Below, piece by piece: positions 8,795 through 17,916 of a stretch of DNA of 18,645 nucleotides. Positions within the stretch are counted from its first letter, which is position 1; the number at the start of each line of letters is the position of its first letter. The notes beneath the pieces are model-generated. The model ran no database searches. It was not told where the DNA came from and saw only the letters and a program-made list of their open reading frames with translations. Position numbers and translations under genes: made by a program. Source of the stretch: Cytidiella melzeri. Lineage: Eukaryota; Basidiomycota; Agaricomycetes; Polyporales; Irpicaceae. Location: positions 1-18,645 of the forward strand of contig JABYQR010000576.1 in assembly GCA_022592445.1 (NCBI GenBank), written 5' to 3'.

Positions 8795-8905
8795 TTGCGG
8801 TTTCATTGCACTGCGTCTACTTCTTACCTGCATTATTTTACTGCATTATTGCGTCTGCGTTTCACCTTTACTGCATCGGGTTTACTGCGTTCACTTTCAC
8901 TGCGC
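8795..8905. repeat. Degenerate TTYAYTGCR motif cluster
   Basis: About ten occurrences of TGCG or TGCA, mostly preceded by CAT, TAC or CAC and a T run, occur in about 110 bp (for example TTTACTGCG, TTTACTGCATC, TTTCACTGCGCC). It lies between the Cys-rich frame and the ORF at 9370. No role is inferred. Confidence 0.45.
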
Positions 8906-9369
8906 CCGCGTTTTACAGCAACTACTATCATCTTCCTTAGCGACCGCGTTTTGTGTTTGAGATTCGTACCGCGTCTGCCTTTACCATCCACGTCTTTCCG
9001 TACACCGCCTTTACTACAAGTCTCGACATCTCACGCGTGTTCTCTTCGAGCCGCGCTAAAAACTCTTTCACTTTCACCGTGCCGACTATCCATTTTTGCC
9101 CGCAATGTGCGTGGTATTTTGCCCGCTTAGCTCAATTCAAAAAACAAAATTTTTATCACAAACCTTGTCACTCTTTGCAGCACAGGTAAACTAGGACTCT
9201 AAGACTACCTCACATACTTTCACACTTCTGCACTCCCACGCCCTTACACTTCTATTGCAACTTCGTGGTTGGTAGTGTTGTCTTTGGGGTTGTAATTAGT
9301 TTTGGAGCGTACCTCAGTGTTACAACGTCAACCGTTTGAACCCCCTTGCGTCGTCTAGTGCCTAACTAC

Positions 9370-9801
9370 ATGTGCTCCCATTTATCCAAGGACCTCTCTA
9401 CAAACAAGCCTCAGCTCAAGAGGTGCCTCCCCCCATCTTTCCTCGACGCTCTTGCTGCCAAGCGTAAGAGCAGTCAACCTCATCATTGGTCTGAGAACAC
9501 CAAATACGTGTCCAAGAAGCCACCTGTCAAAGGCATTACCCTCACGGTCCTCTTGTACGAGGAAAACCAGCAACTTCATGGTTCTGCCCGAGCATACAGA
9601 GAACGCATTGCTGAAGAACGCGCTTGCACTCTAGTAGAGCAACACACCCACAAGCCGACTCTCGCTGAGCGGCTTGCTAAACTTCCTGCACCCACTCCTG
9701 CTCCCACCGCACCTAAGCTGGTGCTCCTTGACTTCAAAAAGCTAGCACCCTGCGACCTTGTAGGCATCATTTGGCGTGTCTGTGATACTCTGATGGAATG
9801 A
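9370..9801 (+). pseudogene. Unknown ORF, 3'-truncated at the palindrome edge
   Basis: Starting at the first ATG (MCSHLSKDLSTNK), the frame matches the copy at 11960-12658 up to CDLVGI, then crosses the arm edge at 9768 into antisense pol and ends after IWRVCDTLME. The matching part is hydrophilic, Lys/Arg-rich, with a Pro-Thr-Ala linker (PAPTPAPTAP). I recognise no family. It has one extra codon (Thr in SENTKY) relative to the other copy. The tail is an accident of the junction, so this is a broken copy. Confidence 0.6.
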
Positions 9802-10498
9802 TGTCTTCAAAGGAGTGCTGAGCTTTAGCTTTGTTTGCTTCTGGAGCAAGCTTGGTAGAGTAGGTTAGACCAGTTATACACCAGACTTTGTCAGTGGTGT
9901 CTTGGATAATACCGGCTTTGACCCACTGTCTACATACTTTGCAATTACCGTCAACCTTCTGGAAAGGTTTGTCAGGAGATTCTTCCGAGCCGCTCGGAAT
10001 TGTCATTTCTCCTTTTTCCCAGTTAACGGTAGGGTTTACGCGCTTGAGCCATGGTAGCCAAAGAATGATGTCTTCTAGACCCAAGTCTGTGACAAGAAAC
10101 TCTGCCTTTTCTGTGTTGTCTCCGACTGTGAGCGTGAGTCAAACAAAGTGTGTTAATCCGCCAGCTTTATTCTTAGTTCTGTCAATGTTGTGCAGTGAGA
10201 TGATCCTTTCAAGTGGGTGTTGAATAATGTTATGCTTTTTGATGAATTGATGACTGATGAACATAGCCGTGGCTCCTGAGTCAATCATAGCAGGAACACG
10301 GATACTTATATTGAGACCTTTTACTAGTACATGCACTTGGAAATGAGACAATAACCAATCCAGCAACGATATAGTACATGCAGAGATAACAGACCACGGG
10401 CACAGAGTTGCTATGGTACACGAGGCAGAAGACAAGAGAAATGAGGACAGGGTATCAGAGGGACTTGCAGCTGTGGCTGTGTCACGAGTCCTTTTCAA
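9767..10498 (-). pseudogene. Ty3/gypsy pol fragment: aspartic protease and linker, truncated before RT
   Basis: The frame is -1 relative to gag and begins at gag's stop. A retroviral-type aspartic protease is marked by the AMIDSGATAMF motif (catalytic Asp about codon 73 of this frame). After a single in-frame TGA at 10141-10139 the frame continues without a shift through LTVGDNTEKAEF and DIILWLPWLKRVNP, the conserved end of the protease region, and a linker ending IPSEYHRHAK, which in gypsy elements lies shortly before reverse transcriptase. It stops at 9769-9767, where pol was joined to the left arm. RT, RNase H and integrase are absent. The TGA replaces what could have been CGA (a C-to-T change at a CpG). 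Confidence 0.85.
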
Positions 10499-10503
10499 AA
10501 AAC
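10494..10503 (-). promoter_or_regulatory. Possible -1 frameshift site at the gag/pol junction
   Basis: On the minus strand gag ends GTT TTT TGA. A run of six T sits over the last sense codon and the stop. Slipping back one base turns TGA into TTG and enters the protease frame exactly (GTT TTT TTG AAA AGG). It is not a classical heptamer in the gag phase, so it may instead be an indel in the T run. Confidence 0.35.
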
Positions 10504-11727
10504 CGCGTTGATTTTGCCAGCCATTTTGTCCATTTGCTTCTTCTGAAGCTCCAGCATGTCCTTGAGGGCAGCAATTTTAGCATTCTTGTTGTCAGACGCG
10601 TCTTGCTTTGCCGTGGCAGCAGTCAACGAGGTCGACAAGGTAGCCACGACTTTTTGTCCCTTAGGGACGCCTTGAAGCCTTTTCAGGCAAACGGACCCCC
10701 AGTGACCGGTACCACTGCAGTGGTTGCAAACCGGGTCATCTGGGTGCTTGGAGTCCCTTTTCTTGTGGCTCTCAGAACCACAAACCGAGCAGCGCTTGCT
10801 CATCTCCTTCTTCCATTTCTGGAAGATCTCCTGCTTGCCTAGACCTGCAAAGAGTGCATCAAACAAGGTGGAGAAACGGGAGGTGTTGATCTCCATTGCA
10901 TTGGGATTGCGGAACGCTTGCTGGTGGGACTTGCTGTGTCCCGAGGAACTGTCCACCATGACCTTCCCCGTGCTATTGCGCAGGTCAGCGAGCTGAGCGT
11001 CTACAGCCTTGCACTGGTCCTTGAGCGCATCATACGTGGTTGCGTGGGTCTGGAAGTACGAGACACGCTGCAAGTACTCCGTGCTCAAGCTGGACTTGAG
11101 GCAATCAAAAAGGTCCTGCTGGCTCCAGCAAGTTTGAGGGGCCCAAGTCTTGAACTCCGAGATGTGTGCGGCGAATGTTTTGTTACCCTGCCTCATGCTG
11201 GCAACCTTGGTCTTGGCCTCCATGACTGCGTCAATGGGCTCAAAATTTGCCTTGAAGGCCTCAATGAAAGTGTCCCAGCTGTTATCAAATGCTGGTTTGC
11301 TGCTGGCCAGCTCCTCAATGTGAGGGAGAGCCCAATCAGCGGCATCCTCCTGCATAAAGAACAAGGCGCTGGTGATGAGTTTATGAGGATCAAAGATCCT
11401 TGCGCCGTTGTTGTCCAGTCGGACCTGGCCTTGGGCATCTTGCTGGAAAAATGTTTTGCCCTGGTTCTGGGCCCAGACTATGAATGTGTGACGGAAGAGC
11501 CTTGCTTCCGACGATGTCTTTCCCTTGAACAACACCGGTTTCTCCACAATACTTTGCTCTCGGGACGTTTGTGTAGCCGCGGCTGTTAGTTGTACCGCTG
11601 CTAGTGCAGCAACTTGGTTGGTGAGGTCCACCATCCTTTGTGTCAGGAGGCCCAACATGTTTAAGATGTCCTGGGCGTTTAGGTTGGCAGCGGCAGCTGG
11701 AGCAGCGTTCTGCTGATTTGGATCCAT
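10495..11727 (-). CDS. gag: Ty3/gypsy retrotransposon Gag
   Basis: This 410-residue structural protein would form the nucleocapsid-like particle. An Ala/Gln-rich N-terminus (MDPNQQNAAPAAAAN) leads into a gag domain at about 115-245 with the typical FKANFEPID and MRQGNKTFAAHISEFKT patterns. Near the C-terminus are two zinc-knuckle units: the second is intact, C334-C337-H342-C347 (CX2CX4HX4C); the first has C313, C316 and H321 but Ser326 in place of the last Cys. The end is Lys-rich with a short amphipathic stretch. The ATG at 11727 is the first Met; the frame is open about 40 codons upstream without an ATG. The frame is intact although the element is truncated, so Gag could still be made, but nothing here could mobilise it alone. 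Confidence 0.93.
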   Translation of the reverse strand: MDPNQQNAAPAAAANLNAQDILNMLGLLTQRMVDLTNQVAALAAVQLTAAATQTSREQSIVEKPVLFKGKTSSEARLFRHTFIVWAQNQGKTFFQQDAQGQVRLDNNGARIFDPHKLITSALFFMQEDAADWALPHIEELASSKPAFDNSWDTFIEAFKANFEPIDAVMEAKTKVASMRQGNKTFAAHISEFKTWAPQTCWSQQDLFDCLKSSLSTEYLQRVSYFQTHATTYDALKDQCKAVDAQLADLRNSTGKVMVDSSSGHSKSHQQAFRNPNAMEINTSRFSTLFDALFAGLGKQEIFQKWKKEMSKRCSVCGSESHKKRDSKHPDDPVCNHCSGTGHWGSVCLKRLQGVPKGQKVVATLSTSLTAATAKQDASDNKNAKIAALKDMLELQKKQMDKMAGKINAVF

Positions 11728-11959
11728 GTCTTGTGATGTGAAGAGGCGTAAATTTTCTTTGTTGGGTGTCTGATAATACTCAGAGTAGTACTCGCTGTTG
11801 ACGGCTTCGGTGGAGTCCGCCTGAGTGTATCAATTTGAACAAGGTTGGTCGTCACACTCGTAGAATAGACCTCTGTAGAAGTGGTTGTTGGTAACTAGGT
11901 TTGAGTTGAAGAAATGTATACAATTATTACAAGACGTGATGGGCAAAACTGTGGACTCT
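11728..11959 (-). other. Leader or untranslated stretch before gag
   Basis: On the minus strand this covers an AT-rich TAATAATTGTATACATTTC stretch, a CAACTC start-like region and a frame open into gag from a TGA at about 11836. It could contain the end of a short LTR or the element's leader. I could not identify a primer-binding site or LTR ends. Confidence 0.4.
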
Positions 11960-12658
11960 CTAGATCCACTCGAAGTAGCTATCTCTATTGACTACGTTTA
12001 GCTGTGCAAGAACTTTGTCGTAGTATTTACGGAGCTGCTTAAAAGAAACTTTTCCTATTGCTTTGCACCCCCAGTCTAGGAGTTGCCACTCACGGTTGGC
12101 GGTGACTGGTGCGAGGCTGTCAAGTCAGTTGAGGAGGCGGTTGACCTTGTTGACGAGGTGGAGCAGGGTGCAACGGTGGTTGGGGTCTGCGCGGTTAAGG
12201 AGTTCTTCGAGCTCAGTAAGAGCTTGTAGTTGAGTGCAGACAGCTGTGAGTTTTGGCCTAAAGATGCCTACAAGGTCGCAGGGTGCTAGCTTCTTGAAGT
12301 CAAGGAGCACCAGCTTAGGTGCGGTGGGAGCAGGAGTGGGTGCAGGAAGTTTAGCAAGCCGCTCAGCGAGAGTCGGCTTGTGGGTGTGTTGCTCTACTAG
12401 AGTGCAAGCGCGTTCTTCAGCAATGCGTTCTCTGTATGCTCGGGCAGAACCATGAAGTTGCTGGTTTTCCTCGTACAAGAGGACCGTGAGGGTAATGCCT
12501 TTGACAGGTGGCTTCTTGGACACGTATTTGTTCTCAGACCAATGATGAGGTTGACTGCTCTTACGCTTGGCAGCAAGAGCGTCGAGGAAAGATGGGGGGA
12601 GGCACCTCTTGAGCTGAGGCTTGTTTGTAGAGAGGTCCTTGGATAAATGGGAGCACAT
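11960..12658 (-). pseudogene. Unknown ORF upstream of gag, full-length version with an internal TGA
   Basis: From ATG at 12658 the frame reads about 177 codons to TGA at 12127-12125, then continues in the same phase for 54 more codons to TAG at 11962-11960. The continuation looks coding (LDWGCKAIG, FKQLRKYYDKVLAQLN), so the TGA is probably a nonsense mutation in a protein of about 230 residues. No known domain is recognised. It lies between the candidate long LTR and gag, in gag's orientation, as an accessory ORF of the element or of an older element would. It lacks the Thr codon present in the left copy. Confidence 0.5.
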
Positions 12659-13309
12659 GTAGTTAGGCACTAGACGACGCAAGGGGGTTCAAACGGTTGA
12701 CGTTGTAACACTGAGGTACGCTCCAAAACTAATTACAACCCCAAAGACAACACTACCAACCACGAAGTTGCAATAGAAGTGTAAGGGCGTGGGAGTGCAG
12801 AAGTGTGAAAGTATGTGAGGTAGTCTTAGAGTCCTAGTTTACCTGTGCTGCAAAGAGTGACAAGGTTTGTGATAAAAATTTTGTTTTTTGAATTGAGCTA
12901 AGCGGGCAAAATACCACGCACATTGCGGGCAAAAATGGATAGTCGGCACGGTGAAAGTGAAAGAGTTTTTAGCGCGGCTCGAAGAGAACACGCGTGAGAT
13001 GTCGAGACTTGTAGTAAAGGCGGTGTACGGAAAGACGTGGATGGTAAAGGCAGACGCGGTACGAATCTCAAACACAAAACGCGGTCGCTAAGGAAGATGA
13101 TAGTAGTTGCTGTAAAACGCGGGCGCAGTGAAAGTGAACGCAGTAAACCCGATGCAGTAAAGGTGAAACGCAGACGCAATAATGCAGTAAAATAATGCAG
13201 GTAAGAAGTAGACGCAGTGCAATGAAACCGCAATGAAACCACAAGAGTCGCAAACGAAAGACAAACTATTGGAGCGCGAGACACAGCGTAAGGCTATATA
13301 AGACCTCAG

Positions 13310-13834
13310 TCAATTTGACTCGATAGACTGTTTGCGGGGGCAATAGTGCAGAACAACACCTCCCAAGCGGCGATGCATATTGCAAGCAAATGCATGGCCA
13401 ACGACAACATTGGTGGAGCTCGTGAGATTGAACTGTACAAGTTCGCACTCGTGGTTCTTGCCTTCAAAGTCCAGTGAAAGCCAACAGTCTGGGTGCGGCG
13501 CGCGCGGGCAATTGCAGTCAAGTGGAACAAAAGGTCCTGTGCGCAGGGGAATTGAGTGGTTGCTCTGAGTGTCGCAATAAGAGCAGTTGTCAAGCAAGTC
13601 CGCAACGGAGGCAATGGACAATGCTGGCAAGGGTGATTTAGGAGTGGATCTCTAAGGTGAGAAAGTAGGCGCTACTGAGGGTTCTGGTGGCGGCGTGGGC
13701 GCGGGGATGATAGGGTAGTGGCGAAGAACCTCGCGGTGCGGGCAGTATGGGCAGCAACCGTCTGGTAAGTGGGGAACTGTTGGACAATAACAGCAAACAC
13801 GAGGCGGGTTGTCAATAGTAGGCGCAGCGGACAT
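13310..13834 (-). pseudogene. Mirror copy of the cysteine-rich frame
   Basis: Identical to 8194-8718 in reverse complement, including the in-frame TAG (13654-13652), so the stop predates the duplication. The family is unrecognised. Confidence 0.35.
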
Positions 13835-13980
13835 AAACGTAGAGAAAGACGCAATGAAGCAACGCAGGAGGGGCTACAGCTTTTGGTGCAAAGAGACTCC
13901 CTCAACGCGAGCGCAAAGCGTAAAGGAACTCTGAGAACTGGGGTGGGGATTGATTGATTTTCTACGCAGTACAGGCAACA

Positions 13981-13991
13981 CCTTTTATATA
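13981..13991 (-). promoter_or_regulatory. Mirror TATA box pointing to the palindrome centre
   Basis: TATATAAAAGG on the minus strand. It is the natural promoter position for the gag-bearing element; transcription would run through the unknown ORF, gag and pol and on into the left arm. Confidence 0.6.
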
Positions 13992-14689
13992 CCTAAAACC
14001 CCTCTCCTTAACCTTTCCTTCTTTGTCCTAAACCCAAACACAAGAGCGAGGAAACACTGTGGCAGAGTACTTCTGTCCATGGAGACAAAATGACCACTGA
14101 GTCGACGCCCGGCAGGACACAGCGTTGGTCGAGGCGGGGAAACAGCGCATGCACTTTTGTTGAAGAGACACCAACCGTTGCGAGCAGGTGATGAGGCGCC
14201 GTCCAAGAGTCACACAGCGTGGCGTGATAGGAGTCTTCCTGAAATGGGGTCCGCGAGTCAATTTTCTTCTATTGTTGGTCTGACCCGCGTCCGAAACACT
14301 TGGTGGCTGGCCGGCCCATGCTCCGATGCAAAGGGGGCGTGTCTGCGAGTTAGAGTCTGGTGCAAATTCTTGGCTTTAGATGTTTCTGGCGAGTTGCTGC
14401 CCCTTGCCAAGTCCTCGGATCCTCAGCAGACTCCTCGTGACCTCGGTGAACCTCTCGTGCCCGCGACGCTGGGAAAGTGGAGGGATTTGCCGCTCAGGAG
14501 GATGCGGGCCGCGTAAATGGCTGGCTGCTGCCGTGTCTCCGCACCTAGCCGTTTTCTGGGCGTATCAACGTAAGTGGTAGCTCAACAGTATGATGAGACC
14601 AGAGACGTACTTGTCAAACAGGAATAAATTTTTGTAAACGGTGGGGGAGGAGATCCAAACCCAGGGGTTACACAACAATCTCAACCTAA

Positions 14690-15443
14690 TGACACGGGGA
14701 CGGGGCTCAATGTGACAAACAGGGACCCGATGTGGATGACAACGAGGAGGTGGTGGCAGGAGTGAAGCACAATGCGTTCACCAGCTATCAAACTTATTCA
14801 GAAATCTAGCCCAGTAAAGACCAAGTTAGTTAATGGTACTACCTGCTATGTAGTACAAGAGGGGTGTTGCTTACCTAGCCCAGTAAAGACCAAGAGGTTG
14901 AGATGGGGGGCTAGGAGCATACATGCAGCAGTATATATAGACTTCAGGGACCTGCGCACAGACCATGTTGAGGGCAGGCTTTGCAAGAAGCTGTGTGAAC
15001 AAAGAACAAAAGAATTACCTAAAGGAGAACAATAGCTATCTAAAAGGAGACCAACTATCCTCGTGAGAGAATCTATCTAAGAGGAGACCAACCATTGTAT
15101 TCCATTCCCACACCTGTGAGAACATCCTTCCATAAAGAGAACAATAGGGAAAGCACAATAAGGAGCCCATGTGAACGGTATCTATGACGTCAAACCCTAG
15201 CTATGGGCTGAGCCATGTGCTTGTAGCCATGTGGTCTTACTTAAGCTAAGTCACATGCCAGTGTGACGTAGTAGCAAGTAACGTGGCCATGTGGAGCATC
15301 TAAGCCATGTGATATGGGTGCTTAATAGACATGCAAAGGAGTTTGTGCAGAGAAGGTTGCAACTGGGTTGCAGCCCGGAGTTTTACAGCTAAAAACAAGA
15401 GGTAAATTGCAAAAAATAAGGGCTAGTCAGGCCATCCACGACA
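14690..15443 (-). mobile_element. Mirror copy of TGTC-family LTR C
   Basis: Reverse complement of 6585-7338, with the same termini, TATA box and non-matching flanks. Confidence 0.82.
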
Positions 15444-15697
15444 CACAGGTTTACACAACAGCTCTGGCAACACAGTCGCACAAGATCCAGGAGCAATTGG
15501 ACGCCACAGGCAGTCCCAGAACGATACATGTGTCTACAACAACTGAGATAGCAAAAGCAGGAGGGAAACCAGCAGTGAGGGTGAGGCCGAGAGCAAAGGC
15601 AAGGGCAAAGGTGCGGAAGGGAGAGGGCAAGGACAAGAAACACTGAGGGCGAGGATGTGGAAGGAAGAGGGCGAGAGAAAAGGCAAACACGAGAGTG

Positions 15698-15898
15698 AGA
15701 GCAGTCAAGGGCAAGGGCAACAATGAGGGCAAGGGCAATGACAAGGGAGAGGGCAAGGGCAACAACAAAGGCAACAAGGGAGAGGGCAAGGGCAACAACA
15801 AGGGCAACAAGGGAGAGGGCGAGTGCAACAAGGGCAACAACAAGGGAGAGGGTGGGGGCAACAACAAGGGCAAGGGCAACAACAACTCATTGTTGTAA
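15698..15898. repeat. Mirror copy of the minisatellite
   Basis: Reverse complement of 6130-6330, here as GGGCAAGGGCAACAACAAGG-type units on the plus strand. Unit number looks unchanged between arms, notable because such tracts normally vary quickly. Confidence 0.85.
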
Positions 15899-16205
15899 CC
15901 AGTGATGACAGACACATCTGCAGTTGGATTGAGTGAGACGGCTTAAGTGTTGTGTAACTCTGCGGCCACTCGTTCTTGCACCTTCCCACAGACAGTACAG
16001 AGAAAGGGAGATGAGAAAGATAACTGACGCGACTTACCACTCAAGTGGGTGCAACCGGGGCTCAGCTGCGTGGCTAGGTAAAACGTGGCAAAGGCTGAAG
16101 ATGAGAAGGCGACGTACCTGTGGTCCAAAACCTGCCCAATCCTGGCCCAATTCTACCCCACAAGACCTCCTTTGTGTCTGGCCAGCAAACAAGTGTTGTC
16201 AGACT

Positions 16206-16897
16206 TGACACGGAGACAAGGCTCGACGTGACAGACAGGGACACGAAGTGGATATCGACGAGGAGGTGGTGGCAGGTGTGTAGCACAGTGCTCTCACCAG
16301 CTATCAGACTTTATACAAGTTGTCTAGCCCAGTAAAGACCAAGAGGTCGAAATGGGGGCTAGGAGCGTACATGCAGTAGTATATATAGACTTCAGGGACC
16401 TGCGCACAGACCATGTTAAGGGCAGGCTTTGCAAGAAGCCGTGTGAACGAAGAACAAAAGAACTACCTAAAGGAGAACAATAGCTATGGTCTAGACCTTG
16501 CCAAGAACTCTACCCGTGAGAGAATCTATCTAAAAGGAGACCAACTATTGTATTCCATTCCCACACCTGTGAGAACATCCTTCCATAAAGAGAACAATAG
16601 GGAAAGAACAATAAGGAGCCCATGTGGACAGTATCTATGACGTCAAACCCTAGCTATGGGCTGAGCCATGTGTTTGTAGCCATGTGGTCTTACTGAAGCT
16701 AAGTCACATGCCAGTGTGACGTAGTAGCAAGTAATGTGACCATGTGAAGCGTCTAAGCCACGTGATATGGGCGCTTGATAGACGTGCAAAGGAGTTTTAT
16801 GCAGAGGAGGTTGCAACTGAGCTGCAGCCCGGAGTTTTACAGATAAAAACAAGAGGTAAATTGCAAAAATTAAGGGCTAGTCAGGCCATCCATGACA
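16206..16897 (-). mobile_element. Mirror copy of solo LTR B
   Basis: Reverse complement of 5131-5822 with the same target duplication (AGACT on the plus strand at 16201-16205 and 16898-16902). The insertion therefore predates the inverted duplication. Confidence 0.92.
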
Positions 16898-17110
16898 AGA
16901 CTGCTCGATGCGGCTTGTGACTATGCCACAGGCATGTCAAGTCGGTACCACGCCACAAGCATGTACTGAGCAATGAGTGGTGAGGAGGAGGGCAACAAGG
17001 GCGAGGACAAGTTGGAGGTGATGGCAAGAAGTGACACAATGCCAAGAAGTGTGTTGGAGCAGACACAGCAAGAGGGGAAAAATAGGAAGTGGCAGGGGAT
17101 TACCTAATAT

Positions 17111-17315
17111 TGTTGTGGGCCATGGTAGTAGTAATAATACTATGTTTTATTTGTAATATATAGCCTGTTTACTGATGTCTAGCAGTATATAAGGGGCTTG
17201 CCCCGTCACTAAATCCCTAACTTCGTCCCTCTTCGTTCCCCGTAGTCTCTAGGAGTACAAAAATCAATACAACTTCTCTTCTCTATCCTTACCTCGAGCA
17301 CGATAGCTCAGAACA
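17111..17315 (+). mobile_element. Mirror copy of the LTR-like segment facing the second CRN/RHS-like gene
   Basis: Reverse complement of 4713-4917. TGTTGTGGGCC starts at 17111 and TATATAA lies at 17186-17192, directed rightward toward the partial gene at the window end. The 3' boundary is uncertain. Confidence 0.5.
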
Positions 17316-17367
17316 AACAGACGAACAAACAAACAAACGAACGAGCGCTCGCGAAAGAGCGCAGACT

Positions 17368-17499
17368 ATGATAACAGATGTTTGGACGATGAAGCCTTTG
17401 AGAAACGATACAATTTACGAACGGGCAGCAAGGTCATTTGAAATCTGCATAGGTGTAGATGTTCCCGGAGAGCTGAGTGTTGAGACCGTGCATAACTAA
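17368..17499 (+). CDS. Mirror copy of the 43-codon small ORF
   Basis: Identical to the small ORF at 4529-4660; candidate first exon of the second CRN/RHS-like gene, about 176 bp after the TATA box. The function is unknown. Confidence 0.25.
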   Translation: MITDVWTMKPLRNDTIYERAARSFEICIGVDVPGELSVETVHN

Positions 17500-17550
17500 G
17501 GATGAAGCCAGCGGAGGCTGCTAGGTCGTGAAGGTGAATGGGTGAACGCT

Positions 17551-17916
17551 ATGAAAACCAGCGCTTGGGAGGGGAGTAAACTTCCGAATATGGGGTCACT
17601 CACGTGTCTAACGGTCTTTTGGGGAAGCCGACGTTGCAGACCAGGTTACTACCTACTACCAACACCTCGAACAACCGACACACTGCCTGTAGGTAACGCA
17701 CATGGGCGTAGCGCTCCGGAAGGCGTTGTGGATCCACAAGTCAGCGAATCCTTCTGTGATTCGCGTTCTTCTCCAGCAGGATTCACGTTTCAAGGTGATG
17801 CATCGTTTTGCTCAGTCAAGGACCTACGCCTATTTACAGAGATAGTTCGCGGAAGGATTCTGGGCCTGAGATGGACAGACCCCTGTCACAGAGAAGGCCA
17901 GAATCCCAGGTGTTAA
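17551..17916 (+). CDS. Mirror copy of the unrecognised ORF or exon material
   Basis: Identical to 4112-4477 in reverse complement. It contains an intron-like 64-bp segment at 17576-17639 (GTAAAC, branch-like CTAAC, TTGCAG). There is no recognised domain, and it is possibly part of the 5' region of the second CRN/RHS-like gene. Confidence 0.2.
   Translation: MKTSAWEGSKLPNMGSLTCLTVFWGSRRCRPGYYLLPTPRTTDTLPVGNAHGRSAPEGVVDPQVSESFCDSRSSPAGFTFQGDASFCSVKDLRLFTEIVRGRILGLRWTDPCHREGQNPRC

Larger units (their letters stand above)
7356..9324 (+). mobile_element. Candidate long LTR (TGTAAC...GTTACA)
   Basis: It begins TGTAACCCC and ends GTGTTACA, giving a 6-bp terminal inverted repeat of the TGT...ACA type. 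A strong TATATAAAAGG at 8037-8047 divides a GC-rich upstream part from a downstream part starting with AATCAATCAATCCCC, as in U3 and R of fungal Ty3/gypsy LTRs. An unknown ORF starts 45 bp after the end, and in the right arm this leads on to gag. Against it: no clear tRNA primer-binding site follows the end, no second copy in direct orientation is present to confirm the boundaries, and about 2 kb is long. Confidence 0.42.
3383..9768 (+). repeat. Left arm of a ~6.4-kb near-perfect inverted repeat
   Basis: Every feature from 3383 to 9768 recurs in reverse complement at 12263-18645, following x -> 22028-x outside the indel near 9499 and 22031-x inside it. Two differences were found: T at 3712 where the partner implies C, and three extra bases at about 9499-9501. 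The inner edge is sharp: homology ends at C9768, after which the left sequence is antisense pol. The outer edge cannot be seen because the partner arm reaches the window end, so 3383 is only a lower limit. Identity was judged by eye and from mirrored open frames, so a few more substitutions could have been missed. Confidence 0.97.
9769..12262. other. Spacer between the palindrome arms
   Basis: This 2494-bp unique segment lies between the arms. It holds, on the minus strand, the 3' end of an unknown ORF (to 11960), an untranslated or leader stretch, gag (10495-11727) and the start of pol (9767-10498). There is no second copy of it in the window. It is asymmetric: continuous with the right arm, abruptly joined to the left arm inside pol. 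Confidence 0.9.
12704..14672 (-). mobile_element. Mirror copy of the candidate long LTR
   Basis: Reverse complement of 7356-9324, with TGTAAC at 14672 and GTTACA ending at 12704. In this arm it precedes the unknown ORF (12658) and gag (11727) in the same orientation, so this copy would be the 5' LTR of the truncated element. The same reservations apply as for the left copy. Confidence 0.42.

Noticed and set aside
8744..9130. 128-codon Ser/Leu/Phe-rich frame
   Set aside because: It starts with GTG, overlaps the TGCG motif cluster and has low-complexity composition; not a credible protein.
9325..9352. Primer-binding site after GTTACA; TTTGAACCCCC resembles the complement of a tRNA T-arm
   Set aside because: There is no TGG at the start, and the bases that should pair as the other side of the T-stem do not match.
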